Assembly (NCBI RefSeq): GCF_003853645.1
Contig: NZ_QTPO01000025.1
Coordinates: forward strand, 53,944-117,943
DNA from: Burkholderia sp. Bp9143
Lineage (GTDB): Bacteria > Pseudomonadota > Gammaproteobacteria > Burkholderiales > Burkholderiaceae
DNA length: 64,000 nt
Direction: 5' to 3'
A program made the translations under genes and the position numbers. Of this stretch, positions 53,583 through 61,811 are shown in pieces. How positions within the stretch are numbered: position 1 is the first letter of the stretch; every line of letters starts with the position of its first letter. The notes under the pieces are model-generated. The model searched no databases, was not told the DNA's origin, and saw only the letters and a list, made by a program, of their open reading frames with translations.

Positions 53583-54296
53583 TCAGTACGTGTGGTCGGG
53601 CAGCCCGCTCGCGCGGCGCAGCGCGTCGACGTCGACGAGTTCGATCTCGCCGACATGCAGCCGCACGACGCCGTCGGCCTGCAGCGCCTTCAGCAGCTGG
53701 TTGGTGGTCTGCCGCGTCAGCGACAGCATCGCCGCGAGTTTTTCCTGCGATAGCCGGATGCGCGTGCGGCCGGCGCTGATCCCGCCGTAGCCGTCGGCGA
53801 TCATCAGCAGCCGTGCGGCCAGCCGCTGCGCGGCCGGCATCACGCTCATCGATTCGACGGTCAGGAAGCTCAGCCGGAGCTTTTGCGCCATCAACAGCGC
53901 GAACTGCCGCCAGTATTGCGGCGTCGTGTCGAGCGTCGCGAGCAGCGCGGCCTGCGGGACGTGCAGCAGCAGCGTGTCGTCGAGTGCGATCGCGTCGTGC
54001 GTGCGCGGCTGGCCGTCGAACAGCGCGATCTCGCCGAACCATGTGACGGGTTCGGCGACCATCAGCAGCGCTTCCTTGCCCTGCGGATCGACCGCGCCTA
54101 TGGTGAGGGAACCGGCCAGCACCGCATACAGCCCGCACGGCGGGTCGCCGCGGCGAAACAGCGCGTGGCCGGCCGGCAGGCGCCGCAACGCGGCGCGGGC
54201 GAGCAGGTCGTCGCGCAACGCGGGCGGCAGCGCGGCGAACCACGGGTGCGCTGCGATCTGCGGCAGGTAGGGGGCGAGCGGCGAGGGCATGGGCAC
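53583..54296 (-). CDS. Crp/Fnr-family transcriptional regulator
   Basis: A 237-residue regulator with an N-terminal cyclic nucleotide-type beta-roll (about 18-130; FRRGDPPCGLYAVLAGSLTI, then GEIALFDGQPRTHDAIALDD) and a C-terminal winged helix (about 155-230, RLSQEKLAAMLSLTRQTTNQLLKALQ). It has no Fnr-type N-terminal cysteine cluster, so it is unlikely to be an oxygen sensor. The start at 54296 may be codon 1 or the second methionine. It is upstream of chrA and divergent from the Mpo1-like gene. Effector unknown. Confidence 0.9.
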   Translation of the reverse strand: MPMPSPLAPYLPQIAAHPWFAALPPALRDDLLARAALRRLPAGHALFRRGDPPCGLYAVLAGSLTIGAVDPQGKEALLMVAEPVTWFGEIALFDGQPRTHDAIALDDTLLLHVPQAALLATLDTTPQYWRQFALLMAQKLRLSFLTVESMSVMPAAQRLAARLLMIADGYGGISAGRTRIRLSQEKLAAMLSLTRQTTNQLLKALQADGVVRLHVGEIELVDVDALRRASGLPDHTY

Positions 54297-54371
54297 GCGA
54301 TGTCGGGTAGCTGACAGAGGTTCTCGGGCGTGACGCGCATCATAGCGCTCAATGATCGTTCAGGAGACACC
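54297..54371. promoter_or_regulatory. Divergent Crp/Mpo1 promoter gap
   Basis: The 75 bases contain ATCAT (54339-54343) and ATGAT (54352-54356) as a short inverted repeat around AGCGCTCA, a possible Crp-type site. An AGGAGA ribosome-binding site for the Mpo1-like gene is at 54361-54366. Confidence 0.35.
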
Positions 54372-54896
54372 ATGAAGACGCTCGAAGACCACCTTTCCCA
54401 GTATGCGGCCTACCATCGCGACGCGCGCAACATCGCGACGCATCTGGTCGGCATCCCGATGATCGTGTTCGCGGTCGAGGTGCTGCTGTCGCGGCCGGCG
54501 CTCGGCACGCTGGCCGGTATCGCTCTGTCACCGGCGCTGCTGCTCGCGGTGGCGTTCGCGGCGTTCTACCTGCGCCTCGACCTGCGCTTCGGGGTGGTGA
54601 TGACCGCGCTGTTCGCACTCGGCCTGTGGGCCGCGCAGACGCTCGCGCTGCTGCCGACCGCGCGATGGCTCGGGATCGGCATCGGCGCGTTCGTGGTCGG
54701 CTGGATCGTGCAGTTTGTCGGGCACTGGTTCGAGGGGCGCAAGCCCGCGTTCGTCGACGACCTGGTCGGGCTGATGGTCGGGCCGCTGTTCGTCGTCGCG
54801 GAAGTCGCGTTCTTCATGGGCCTGCGCGGCGACGTGCGCCGCGAGGTCGAGCGGCGCTCGGGCCCTGTCCATGGCGGCGCGCACTCGCATGTCTGA
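54372..54896 (+). CDS. Mpo1/DUF962-family putative fatty acid dioxygenase
   Basis: A 174-residue integral membrane protein of the Mpo1 (YGL010w, DUF962) family. Yeast Mpo1 is an iron-dependent dioxygenase that alpha-oxidises 2-hydroxy fatty acids. Iron-ligand histidines are visible in YHRDARNIATHLVGIP (residues ~13-28) and GHWFEGRKPAFV near residue 118, with about four helices between. ATG 54372 behind AGGAGA; the frame starts earlier at 54330 without a site. The Burkholderia substrate may be 2-hydroxy fatty acids of ornithine lipids or LPS; this is inference. Confidence 0.85.
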   Translation: MKTLEDHLSQYAAYHRDARNIATHLVGIPMIVFAVEVLLSRPALGTLAGIALSPALLLAVAFAAFYLRLDLRFGVVMTALFALGLWAAQTLALLPTARWLGIGIGAFVVGWIVQFVGHWFEGRKPAFVDDLVGLMVGPLFVVAEVAFFMGLRGDVRREVERRSGPVHGGAHSHV

Positions 54897-55005
54897 CACG
54901 TCGGCCGCGCAGGTACCGCGCGTCGCCCACCACACCACGCGCGATGCGCAACGGCTAAGATGCGGGGTGCGTCGCACGACAGGACGCGTACGCGGAGCTA
55001 TCGAC

Positions 55006-55620
55006 ATGGTGGATCGCCCGACTCTCGATGCCTACGAAGCCCATGCCGCGCAATACGCGCAGGACTGGCTCGACCAGGCCGCCCCCGACGACATGTATGC
55101 GCTGCTCGAGCAGTATTTCTCGCCGGGGCCGACGGCCGACGTCGGCTGCGGCGCGGGGCGCGATACCGCGTGGCTCGCTTCACGGGGATTCGACGTGCGC
55201 GGCTACGATGCGAGCGCCGCGCTGCTCGCCGAGGCGCGCCTGCGCCACCCGTCGCTGACGTTCGAGCTGGCTGCGCTGCCGGCGCTCGCCGGCGTGCCGT
55301 CCGGCGCGTTTCGAAACGTGTTGTGCGAGACGGTCGTCATGCATCTCGAACAGGCGGATGCCGCGGCGGCGGCCGCGCGGCTGGCCGCGCTGCTGATGTC
55401 CGGCGGCACGTTGTACCTGAGCTGGCGGGTGGCCGGCAACGGCGCGTTGCGCGACGAGCGCGGTCGCTTGTACACGCCGCTCGATTCGGCGCGGATGCAT
55501 GCGGCGCTCGGCGCCGGCATGCACGTGATCGACGAGCACGAGGTGGTCAGTGCGTCGTCCGGCAAGCGCGTGCACCGGCTGATCGCGCGTCGGGCCGGCG
55601 ACGTCGAGGGCGCAGCATGA
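55006..55620 (+). CDS. SAM-dependent class I methyltransferase
   Basis: A 204-residue protein with the SAM-binding motif ADVGCGAGRDTAWLASRGFD near residue 44, followed by RGYDAS and the LPALAGVPSGAFRNVLCETV motif II region. Its substrate cannot be told. The frame opens at 54871, overlapping the Mpo1-like gene, but the ATG at 55006 (MVDRPTLDAYEAHAA) gives a typical methyltransferase N-terminus with helix before motif I. Same strand as Mpo1, 109 bases apart. Convergent with the EAL gene. Confidence 0.85.
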   Translation: MVDRPTLDAYEAHAAQYAQDWLDQAAPDDMYALLEQYFSPGPTADVGCGAGRDTAWLASRGFDVRGYDASAALLAEARLRHPSLTFELAALPALAGVPSGAFRNVLCETVVMHLEQADAAAAAARLAALLMSGGTLYLSWRVAGNGALRDERGRLYTPLDSARMHAALGAGMHVIDEHEVVSASSGKRVHRLIARRAGDVEGAA

Positions 55621-55635
55621 GCGCGGCGCGCGAAC

Positions 55636-56910
55636 TCATTCGCGGTTAAGCGCCGCTTCCCAGTTGATGTCGACGCACAGCACCTGCATGCCGGTCGCGG
55701 CCGGCGCGGCGATCGATGCGGTCACGCACAGGTGCGCTTCGTTGATCGACAGGTACGGAGGCGTCAGCTGCACGCGGCCCGGCGCGCGCATCGCGTGGAT
55801 GAAGTAGGGGCGGCGCTCCCAGCTCGCGCCTTCCGAATGCAGCAGCGGCCGGAAGCGCTTCGCCCGCTGCGATACGCTGCCGCGCGCGAGCACGTTGTCG
55901 CCGATCTGGCGGCCCGATGCATCGAGCAGGAAGCAGCGCGCGGTTTCCGGCAACCCGAGCACGGCGCCGGCGGCGTCGATCAGCGATTCGCCCGCGACGA
56001 GCTTCTGGCTCGCTTCCTCCAGCGCCGCGACATACGGCGCGAGGCGTTCGGCCTGCGTGTGCTCGCGTTGCGCGACGCGCAGCCGCAACGCGGCCGACAG
56101 CGTATCCATGCAGCCGGCGGCGGCCTGCGGTTGTACGGGGTCGACGCTCGGCCCCGCGAAGTACTGCCCTTGCACGAAATCGACGTCGCATTCGAGCGCG
56201 ATCAGCGCATCGCGCTCGGTCGAGAGCCCGCCCATCAGCACGAGCTGTCCGGATTCGTGCAGCAGCGACACGAGCCCCGGCAGCACACGCTCGAGATGTG
56301 AGTGTTCGCTCGCCTGCGCGAGGATCCCGCGGTCGAGCGTGACGATGTCGGGGTGCAGGTGCCACACGCGGTCGATGTTCGAATGCTTCGCGCCGAAGCC
56401 GCCGAGCGCGATCAGGAAGCCGGCCTTGCGCAGACCGTCGACGATCGCCGCATAGCGCGGCGTCTCGCCGCCTGCCTGCTCGGGCACCTCGAGCACCACG
56501 CGATGCGGCGGCAGGCCGAGCGCCTTCAGGTTCGCGAGCAGCGCGTCGCCGTAGATGGTGTCCATCAGCGCGGCCGGATGCAGGCTCAGGAAGAGCCATT
56601 CGTCGTGACTGTCGAACGCGTGGAAGTTGCCGAGATGCAGCGATTCGGCGAGCCGGCCGAGCTCGAGCAGGTCGCCGCGCCGCGCCGCCTGCGTGAACAC
56701 CTCGTGCGACGCGACCTGGCGGCTTTCCTCGTCGTGCGCGCGCAGCGACGCGTGATAGCCGATCGCCCGGCGGTGCGACACCGAGAAAACGGGCTGAAAC
56801 ACGCTGAACACGGTGTACGCACCGTACAGCACGGTGCGCCGCTTTCCGTCGTCGCCGGCGACGGGGCGGGGCGGCTGAAAGCCGGGTGGATCGATGTCGA
56901 TCATGCTCAT
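55636..56910 (-). CDS. Degenerate EAL-domain protein, probably not an active phosphodiesterase
   Basis: A 424-residue protein with an EAL-type barrel (about 25-260) and a C-terminal sensor-like domain (about 290-424). The catalytic signature is lost: the EAL triplet is replaced (GYHASL at 51-56), the metal-binding Asn region reads LFLSLHP, the DDFG loop is GGFG (170-173), and the AEGVE loop is MGGLS. A QGQYF motif remains. It is therefore more likely a c-di-GMP or protein-binding regulator. The start at 56910 gives MSMIDIDPP. No membrane helix or GGDEF domain. Confidence 0.85.
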   Translation of the reverse strand: MSMIDIDPPGFQPPRPVAGDDGKRRTVLYGAYTVFSVFQPVFSVSHRRAIGYHASLRAHDEESRQVASHEVFTQAARRGDLLELGRLAESLHLGNFHAFDSHDEWLFLSLHPAALMDTIYGDALLANLKALGLPPHRVVLEVPEQAGGETPRYAAIVDGLRKAGFLIALGGFGAKHSNIDRVWHLHPDIVTLDRGILAQASEHSHLERVLPGLVSLLHESGQLVLMGGLSTERDALIALECDVDFVQGQYFAGPSVDPVQPQAAAGCMDTLSAALRLRVAQREHTQAERLAPYVAALEEASQKLVAGESLIDAAGAVLGLPETARCFLLDASGRQIGDNVLARGSVSQRAKRFRPLLHSEGASWERRPYFIHAMRAPGRVQLTPPYLSINEAHLCVTASIAAPAATGMQVLCVDINWEAALNRE

Positions 56911-57090
56911 GATGTCGGCCGAAGGAAGACTGCCAGTTTACCTACAGAATAGGCGAGCAAGAAGCATGCACGACATCGCGCCCCGTGCGACGGCCGGTCG
57001 CGGCCGGCGGCTGCCGCGCGGTGCGGACGTTCTGCACCGACATGGTGCGCGGCGCGCCGTCGTGGCGATTGTGGTGGCGCGCGCCGTGTG

Positions 57091-58530
57091 TCACGCGCGT
57101 TCGGATGGATCCGTCTTGTGCTGCGCGCGGCCGCGGATCTCGGGTGCGAGCTGCGCGAAGATCCATGCGGACGCGGCCGTGATGATCCCGACGCAGATGA
57201 AGGTCGCATGGAACGCCGGCAGCGTGTTGCTCGGCGTCACCGTGCGCAGCATCCCCGTGAAGGTGGCCAGCAGCGTGCCCGCGACCGTGACGCCGAGGCT
57301 CATCGACAGCATCTGCACGAGCGAGAACAGGCTGTTGCCGCTGCTCGCGCCGCCCGTGCCCAGATCCTTCAGCGTCAGCGTGTTCATCGCGGTGAACTGC
57401 ATCGAGTTGAAACCGCCGAACAGCGCGAGATGAACGACCTTCACCCACACGGGCACCGTGTCGCGCATCAGCGCGAAGCTCGCCATCATCACGCCGACCA
57501 TGATCGTGTTCGCGAGCAGTACCTTGCGGTAGCCGTGCTGCGTGATCAGGCGCGTGATGATCCGCTTCGAGAACATCCCGGCCGCCGCGACCGGCAGCAT
57601 CATCAGCCCGGCCTCGAACGCCGAATAGCCGAGGCTCACCTGCAGCAGCAGCGGGATCAGGTACGGCATCGCGCCGCTGCCGATCCGCGCGAACAGGTTG
57701 CCGAGCAGGCCGACGCTGAACGTATGGATCTTGAACAGTTCGAGCGAGAAGATCGGCTGCGGCGCGCGTACCGCGTACAGGCCGTACGCGACGAAGCACG
57801 CGAGGCTCAGGATCAGCAGCACGAGCACGGCCGCGTGCTGCATTCCGAGATCGGCGAGGCCGTCGAGCGACAGCGAGATCGCGACCATCCCGATCGTCAG
57901 CAGCAGATAGCCCTTCAGGTCGAAGCGGCCGACGGCCGGGTTGCGCGAGTCGGGCATCGAGTAGAAGGTCGCGACGCAGCCGGCGACGCCGACCGGCACG
58001 TTGATCAGGAAGATCCAGTGCCACGACGCGATCTTCACGAGCCAGCCGCCGAGCGTCGGCCCGATCAGCGGACCGATCAGCCCGGGAATCGCGACGAACG
58101 ACAGCGCGGGCAGGTAGCGTTCGGCCGGGAACGTGCGCAGCACGGCGAGCCGCCCGACCGGCAACAGCATCGCGCCGCCCACCCCCTGCACGACACGGAA
58201 CACGACGAGCTGCGACAGCGTATGCGCGTTCGCGCACAGCAGCGAACCGAGCGAGAACACCAGGATCGCGCTGAAGAACACGCGCCGCGTGCCGAACGTG
58301 TCCGCGAGCCAGCCCGAGACGGGAATCATCACCGCCATCGTCAGCGAATACGCGATCACGACCGACTGCATCCGGAGCGGCGATTCGCCGAGACTCACCG
58401 CCATCGACGGCAGCGCCGTGTTGACGATCGTCGCATCGAGCGTCTGCATGAAGAAGCCCGTCGCAACGAGCCAGAGCATCACGGTGAGGTTCTTTTCGCC
58501 GGGGGCGGCGGCGGGCGGGCGTTGGAACAT
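57091..58530 (-). CDS. mdtD: DHA2-family MFS multidrug exporter (MdtD-like)
   Basis: A 479-residue, fourteen-helix proton antiporter of the EmrB/QacA family, closest in appearance to MdtD. Motif C (LSFVAIPGLIGPLIGPTLGG) in helix 5, motif A GWLADTFGTRRVF and the D1 motif LDATIVNTALPSM in helix 1 are visible. ATG 58530 (MFQRPPAAAPG); the frame extends to 58713. It is a single gene with no adjacent membrane-fusion or outer-membrane partner, so it may act alone. Substrates unknown. Confidence 0.9.
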   Translation of the reverse strand: MFQRPPAAAPGEKNLTVMLWLVATGFFMQTLDATIVNTALPSMAVSLGESPLRMQSVVIAYSLTMAVMIPVSGWLADTFGTRRVFFSAILVFSLGSLLCANAHTLSQLVVFRVVQGVGGAMLLPVGRLAVLRTFPAERYLPALSFVAIPGLIGPLIGPTLGGWLVKIASWHWIFLINVPVGVAGCVATFYSMPDSRNPAVGRFDLKGYLLLTIGMVAISLSLDGLADLGMQHAAVLVLLILSLACFVAYGLYAVRAPQPIFSLELFKIHTFSVGLLGNLFARIGSGAMPYLIPLLLQVSLGYSAFEAGLMMLPVAAAGMFSKRIITRLITQHGYRKVLLANTIMVGVMMASFALMRDTVPVWVKVVHLALFGGFNSMQFTAMNTLTLKDLGTGGASSGNSLFSLVQMLSMSLGVTVAGTLLATFTGMLRTVTPSNTLPAFHATFICVGIITAASAWIFAQLAPEIRGRAQHKTDPSERA

Positions 58531-58730
58531 GGGGACGGACCGGTGGCGCGGGACAGCCGCCATTGTAGGCAAAGCCGCCGTGCCACGCAGGATCGGTCCG
58601 GGTGCGCCGGACGCCCGTCCGCCGGCGGACCAGTACAGTTCAGTCGAAAGTGTCTGCAGGCGTATCTGTCCGCGTGTTGCCGCTGTCCGAAATACTGGTG
58701 TCATCGAACCCACGCGACCCGGAGGCGGCC

Positions 58731-59054
58731 ATGCGCGAACTGCGACTCTACGAGATGGACGGCAACGAACCGGCCGGGCGGTGGCGGATCGTCGATCGCA
58801 CCGTGCTGCAGGTCGCGGACGGCGATCTGTGGGTGACGATCGAGGGCCGGCTCGACGATCACTGGCTGCGCGCCGGCGAGACGCTGGCGCTGCTGCCCGG
58901 CATGCGCGTCTGGATCAGCGCGGCGGGGGGCGGCGCGGTATTCGCGTTCGGCCCGCAGACGGCGCCGGCCGTGCAGGCTGCGCCGATCGCGTGGCGACGG
59001 CTCGCTGCATGGCGCGGCGGTCGCGCTCAGGCAGCTGCGTCGCTGCCGACGTAG
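58731..59054 (+). CDS. DUF2917 domain protein
   Basis: A 107-residue cytosolic protein with a cupin-like DUF2917 pattern (QVADGDLWVTIEGRLDDHWL, then RAGETLALLPGMRVWISA), a small beta-rich fold with no known function. The start at 58731 (MRELRLYEMDG) is preceded by a GGAGG sequence. Its 3' end overlaps the convergent citrate synthase-like gene by 28 bases, so the two must be transcribed against each other or at different times. Confidence 0.8.
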   Translation: MRELRLYEMDGNEPAGRWRIVDRTVLQVADGDLWVTIEGRLDDHWLRAGETLALLPGMRVWISAAGGGAVFAFGPQTAPAVQAAPIAWRRLAAWRGGRAQAAASLPT

Positions 59055-60259
59055 CGCGCGCGGGGCCGGATCAGCTTGCCGTCCGCAACCTGTTCGAGCG
59101 CGTGCGCGATCCAGCCCGCGGTGCGGCCGGCCGCGAACAGCGTGAACGCTGCGCCGTCGGGCAGCGCAAGCGTGCGCTCCAGCACCGCGAGCGCGAAATC
59201 GATCGCCGGCCGCAGGCCGGTCGCTGCCTCGACTCGCGCGGCGAGCGCACGGGCCACGCGCAGCGGCGCCCGGTCGGGCAGCGTCGCGTGCAGTGCGTCG
59301 AGCAACGCGCGTGCGCGCGGATCGCCGTCGGGATAGAGCGGGTGCGCGAAACCGGTCAGCGCCGTGCGTGCGCCGTCCGCCCGTTCGTCGTGCGCGACGC
59401 GCAGCGCGAGGTAGCGGTCGAGGTCGGCGGCACGCGCCGCTTCGTCGAGCAGGGCGCCCGCGCGGAACGTCTCGCCGCCGTGGCGCGGGCCCGACAGCGC
59501 TGCGAGCCCGCCCGCGATCGCACCGAACAGGTGGGTGCCGGTCGACGCGATGCAGCGCACCGCAAAGGTCGACGGGTTCAGTTCATGATCGGCGCACAGC
59601 ACGAGTGCGCGGCGCAGCAGGTTGGCTTCGTCCGGCCGCCGGATGCGCCACGCGGCCGCGAGCTGCCGATGCACGGGCGCGTCGTCCGGCGCGATGCCGG
59701 CCAGCGCGGCCGTCGTCACGCGCAGCAGCAGCGTGGCCGCGTCGAGCTGTGCGTCGCGCCCCTGCGCCCACAGGCGCGGCAGCGAGGCGGCCGCGGCGGG
59801 AAGCAGCACCAGCGTGCGCTCGAGCGGCGCGAGATATGCCCAGCGGCGAGCCCAGTCGTCCCACTGCGCGGCGTCGAAGCCGGTCGATGCAAGCGATGCC
59901 GCTGCGAGCCGCGCAGGCGGACAATCCCACAGCCGTGCGGCCGTTTCCTCGAGCGTCGCGTCGTTCGCGAGCGCGATCGCATCGGCGCCACGGTAGTGCA
60001 GGCGGCCGTCGGCGATTTGCGTGATCCGCGATTCGAGCACGGGCACGCCCCAGTCGAGCGAGCGTTCGACGACGCCGCCCGCGCGTTTTGCATCGGCACG
60101 GCGGCGCGCGAGCAGGCGCACCTCGTCCGCGTCGTAGCGGCGGCGCTTGCTCGCGCCGTCGGGCAGCGAGCGCAGCAGGCCGCGGCTCACATATGCATAA
60201 AGGGTGCTCACGCTGACACCGAGGATGCCGGCGGCTTCCGGCGCGCTGAGGGACGTCAT
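59027..60259 (-). CDS. Helix-turn-helix/citrate synthase fusion protein
   Basis: A 410-residue protein with a MerR-like DNA-binding domain at the N-terminus (about 1-52: APEAAGILGVSVSTLYAYVS and the wing RRRYDADEVRLL) fused to a citrate synthase fold (about 65-410). Catalytic residues are all present: His225 (DHELNPST), His260 (GPRHGGE), His306 (GFAHPLYPDGDPRA) and Asp354 (PAIDFAL), plus GRTAGWIAHALEQ. It may catalyse acetyl- or propionyl-CoA condensation and also bind DNA. It is divergent from a CoA-transferase with a palindrome between. A family of HTH-containing citrate synthase-like proteins exists, but I know no settled function. Confidence 0.85.
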   Translation of the reverse strand: MTSLSAPEAAGILGVSVSTLYAYVSRGLLRSLPDGASKRRRYDADEVRLLARRRADAKRAGGVVERSLDWGVPVLESRITQIADGRLHYRGADAIALANDATLEETAARLWDCPPARLAAASLASTGFDAAQWDDWARRWAYLAPLERTLVLLPAAAASLPRLWAQGRDAQLDAATLLLRVTTAALAGIAPDDAPVHRQLAAAWRIRRPDEANLLRRALVLCADHELNPSTFAVRCIASTGTHLFGAIAGGLAALSGPRHGGETFRAGALLDEAARAADLDRYLALRVAHDERADGARTALTGFAHPLYPDGDPRARALLDALHATLPDRAPLRVARALAARVEAATGLRPAIDFALAVLERTLALPDGAAFTLFAAGRTAGWIAHALEQVADGKLIRPRARYVGSDAAA

Positions 60260-60318
60260 GCCGATCGCTCCTGTCGGGACGCATGAAGCGCGGCCCGGCT
60301 ACAACTATTCGTTATGCA

Positions 60319-60335
60319 TTGATTCGCGCAATCAA
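60319..60335. promoter_or_regulatory. Palindrome in the divergent citrate synthase/CoA-transferase promoter
   Basis: TTGATT (60319-60324), CGCGC, AATCAA (60330-60335) is a perfect inverted repeat in the 139-base divergent gap. It is a natural site for the HTH domain encoded alongside. Confidence 0.5.
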
Positions 60336-60398
60336 GATTGATCGTGCCTGTCGCGAATTCTAGACTCGAATCGGTCTCTCCTACGGCTCGCTTCCACC

Positions 60399-61790
60399 AT
60401 GACACCCGAACTCGCATTGACCCGTTTGTGGCAACTCGCGCACGGCGAGCCCGGCGCACTGGCTCGCGCGGCCGTGACGGGGCAGGACCCGACGCTGCCG
60501 TCGACGTTCCACGTCGGCACGCTCGCCGCGGCGACGATCGCGGCAGCCGGGCTCGCGGCGGCCGAATGCCACAGGCTGCGCACGGGCGTCGCGCAGCGCG
60601 TCGGCGTGTCGATACGCGACGCGCTCGTCGCGTTCCGCAGCGAACGCTACCTGCGCGTGGACGACGGGCCGCCGCCCGAGTTGCGTCATCCGGTGACGGG
60701 TTTCTACGACACGCGCGACGGACGCTGGATCCAGCTGCACGCGAACTTTCCGCATCACCTGCACGGGATTCTCGACGTGCTCGGCTGCGGCCCGCAGCGC
60801 GACGACGTTGCCGCGGCGATCCGAACGTGGGACGGCGCGGCACTCGATACCGCGCTGGCCGAGGCCGGTTTATGCGCGGCATTGATAAGAACCCCTGACG
60901 AATGGGCGGCGCACGACCAGGCACGCGCGCTAGCGTCGCTGCCGTTGTTCGAGATCGAGCGGGTCGGCGACGCGCCCGTCGAGGCGATCGGACGCGGCGA
61001 GCCCGATCAACCGCTCGCGGGCGTGCGCGTACTCGATCTCACTCGCATCATCGCCGGGCCGGTCGCGGGCCGCACGCTGGCATCGCACGGTGCCCGGACG
61101 CTGCTCGTCAACGGCCCGCACCTGCCGAACATCGCGTCGCTCGTGATAGACAACGGGCGCGGCAAGCGCTCGACGTGGATCGACCTGCGCGAGGCGGCCG
61201 GTGTCGCCGCGCTGCGCGAGCTCGCACGCGACGCCGACGTATTCCTTCAGGCCTATCGCCCCGGCGCCCTCGCGGCGCGCGGGTTCTCGCCGCAGGCGCT
61301 GGCGGAGATGCGGCCCGGCATCGTCTGCGTGTCGGTGTCCGCGTACGGGCATGCGGGGCCGTGGTCGATGCGGCGCGGCTTCGACAGCCTCGTGCAGTCG
61401 GCGAGCGGCATCGCCTGGCACGAGCAGCACGCCGCGCGCGCGGACGGCCCGCGCCATCTGCCGTGCCAGGCGCTCGATCATGCGACGGGTTATCTCGCGG
61501 CGTTCGGCGCGATGATCGCGCTCGCGCGCCGTGCGACGGAAGGGGGGAGCTGGCACGTGCGGCTGTCGCTCGCGCAGACGGGGCGCTGGCTGCAATCGTT
61601 CGGCGTGGTGCCGGACGGCCTGCATGCACCGGATTTCACGTTCGACGACGTGCGCGACCGGATCGACCAGTGCGCGTCGCCGTTCGGCACGATCGACGCC
61701 GTGCGTCCCGCCGAACGCCTGTCGGCGACGCCGCCGCGATTCACGCGGCCGCCCGTGCCGCTCGGCACGGACGAGGCGCGCTGGCTGTGA
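60399..61790 (+). CDS. CaiB/BaiF (family III) CoA-transferase with rearranged segment order
   Basis: A 463-residue protein of the CaiB/BaiF family, which moves CoA between carboxylic acids through an aspartyl-CoA intermediate. The usual N-terminal opening LAGVRVLDLTRIIAGPVAGR appears only at residue 205, with the catalytic Asp360 (in QALDHATGYLAA) and the terminal PRFTRPPVPLG tail after it. Residues 35-190 look like the small-domain half of a CaiB unit (GFYDTRDGRWIQLHANFP, RTPDEWAAH). It is divergent from the HTH-citrate synthase gene. Likely active, substrate unknown. Confidence 0.8.
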   Translation: MTPELALTRLWQLAHGEPGALARAAVTGQDPTLPSTFHVGTLAAATIAAAGLAAAECHRLRTGVAQRVGVSIRDALVAFRSERYLRVDDGPPPELRHPVTGFYDTRDGRWIQLHANFPHHLHGILDVLGCGPQRDDVAAAIRTWDGAALDTALAEAGLCAALIRTPDEWAAHDQARALASLPLFEIERVGDAPVEAIGRGEPDQPLAGVRVLDLTRIIAGPVAGRTLASHGARTLLVNGPHLPNIASLVIDNGRGKRSTWIDLREAAGVAALRELARDADVFLQAYRPGALAARGFSPQALAEMRPGIVCVSVSAYGHAGPWSMRRGFDSLVQSASGIAWHEQHAARADGPRHLPCQALDHATGYLAAFGAMIALARRATEGGSWHVRLSLAQTGRWLQSFGVVPDGLHAPDFTFDDVRDRIDQCASPFGTIDAVRPAERLSATPPRFTRPPVPLGTDEARWL

Positions 61791-61811
61791 GCGCCGACGG
61801 CGACGTGCGCG

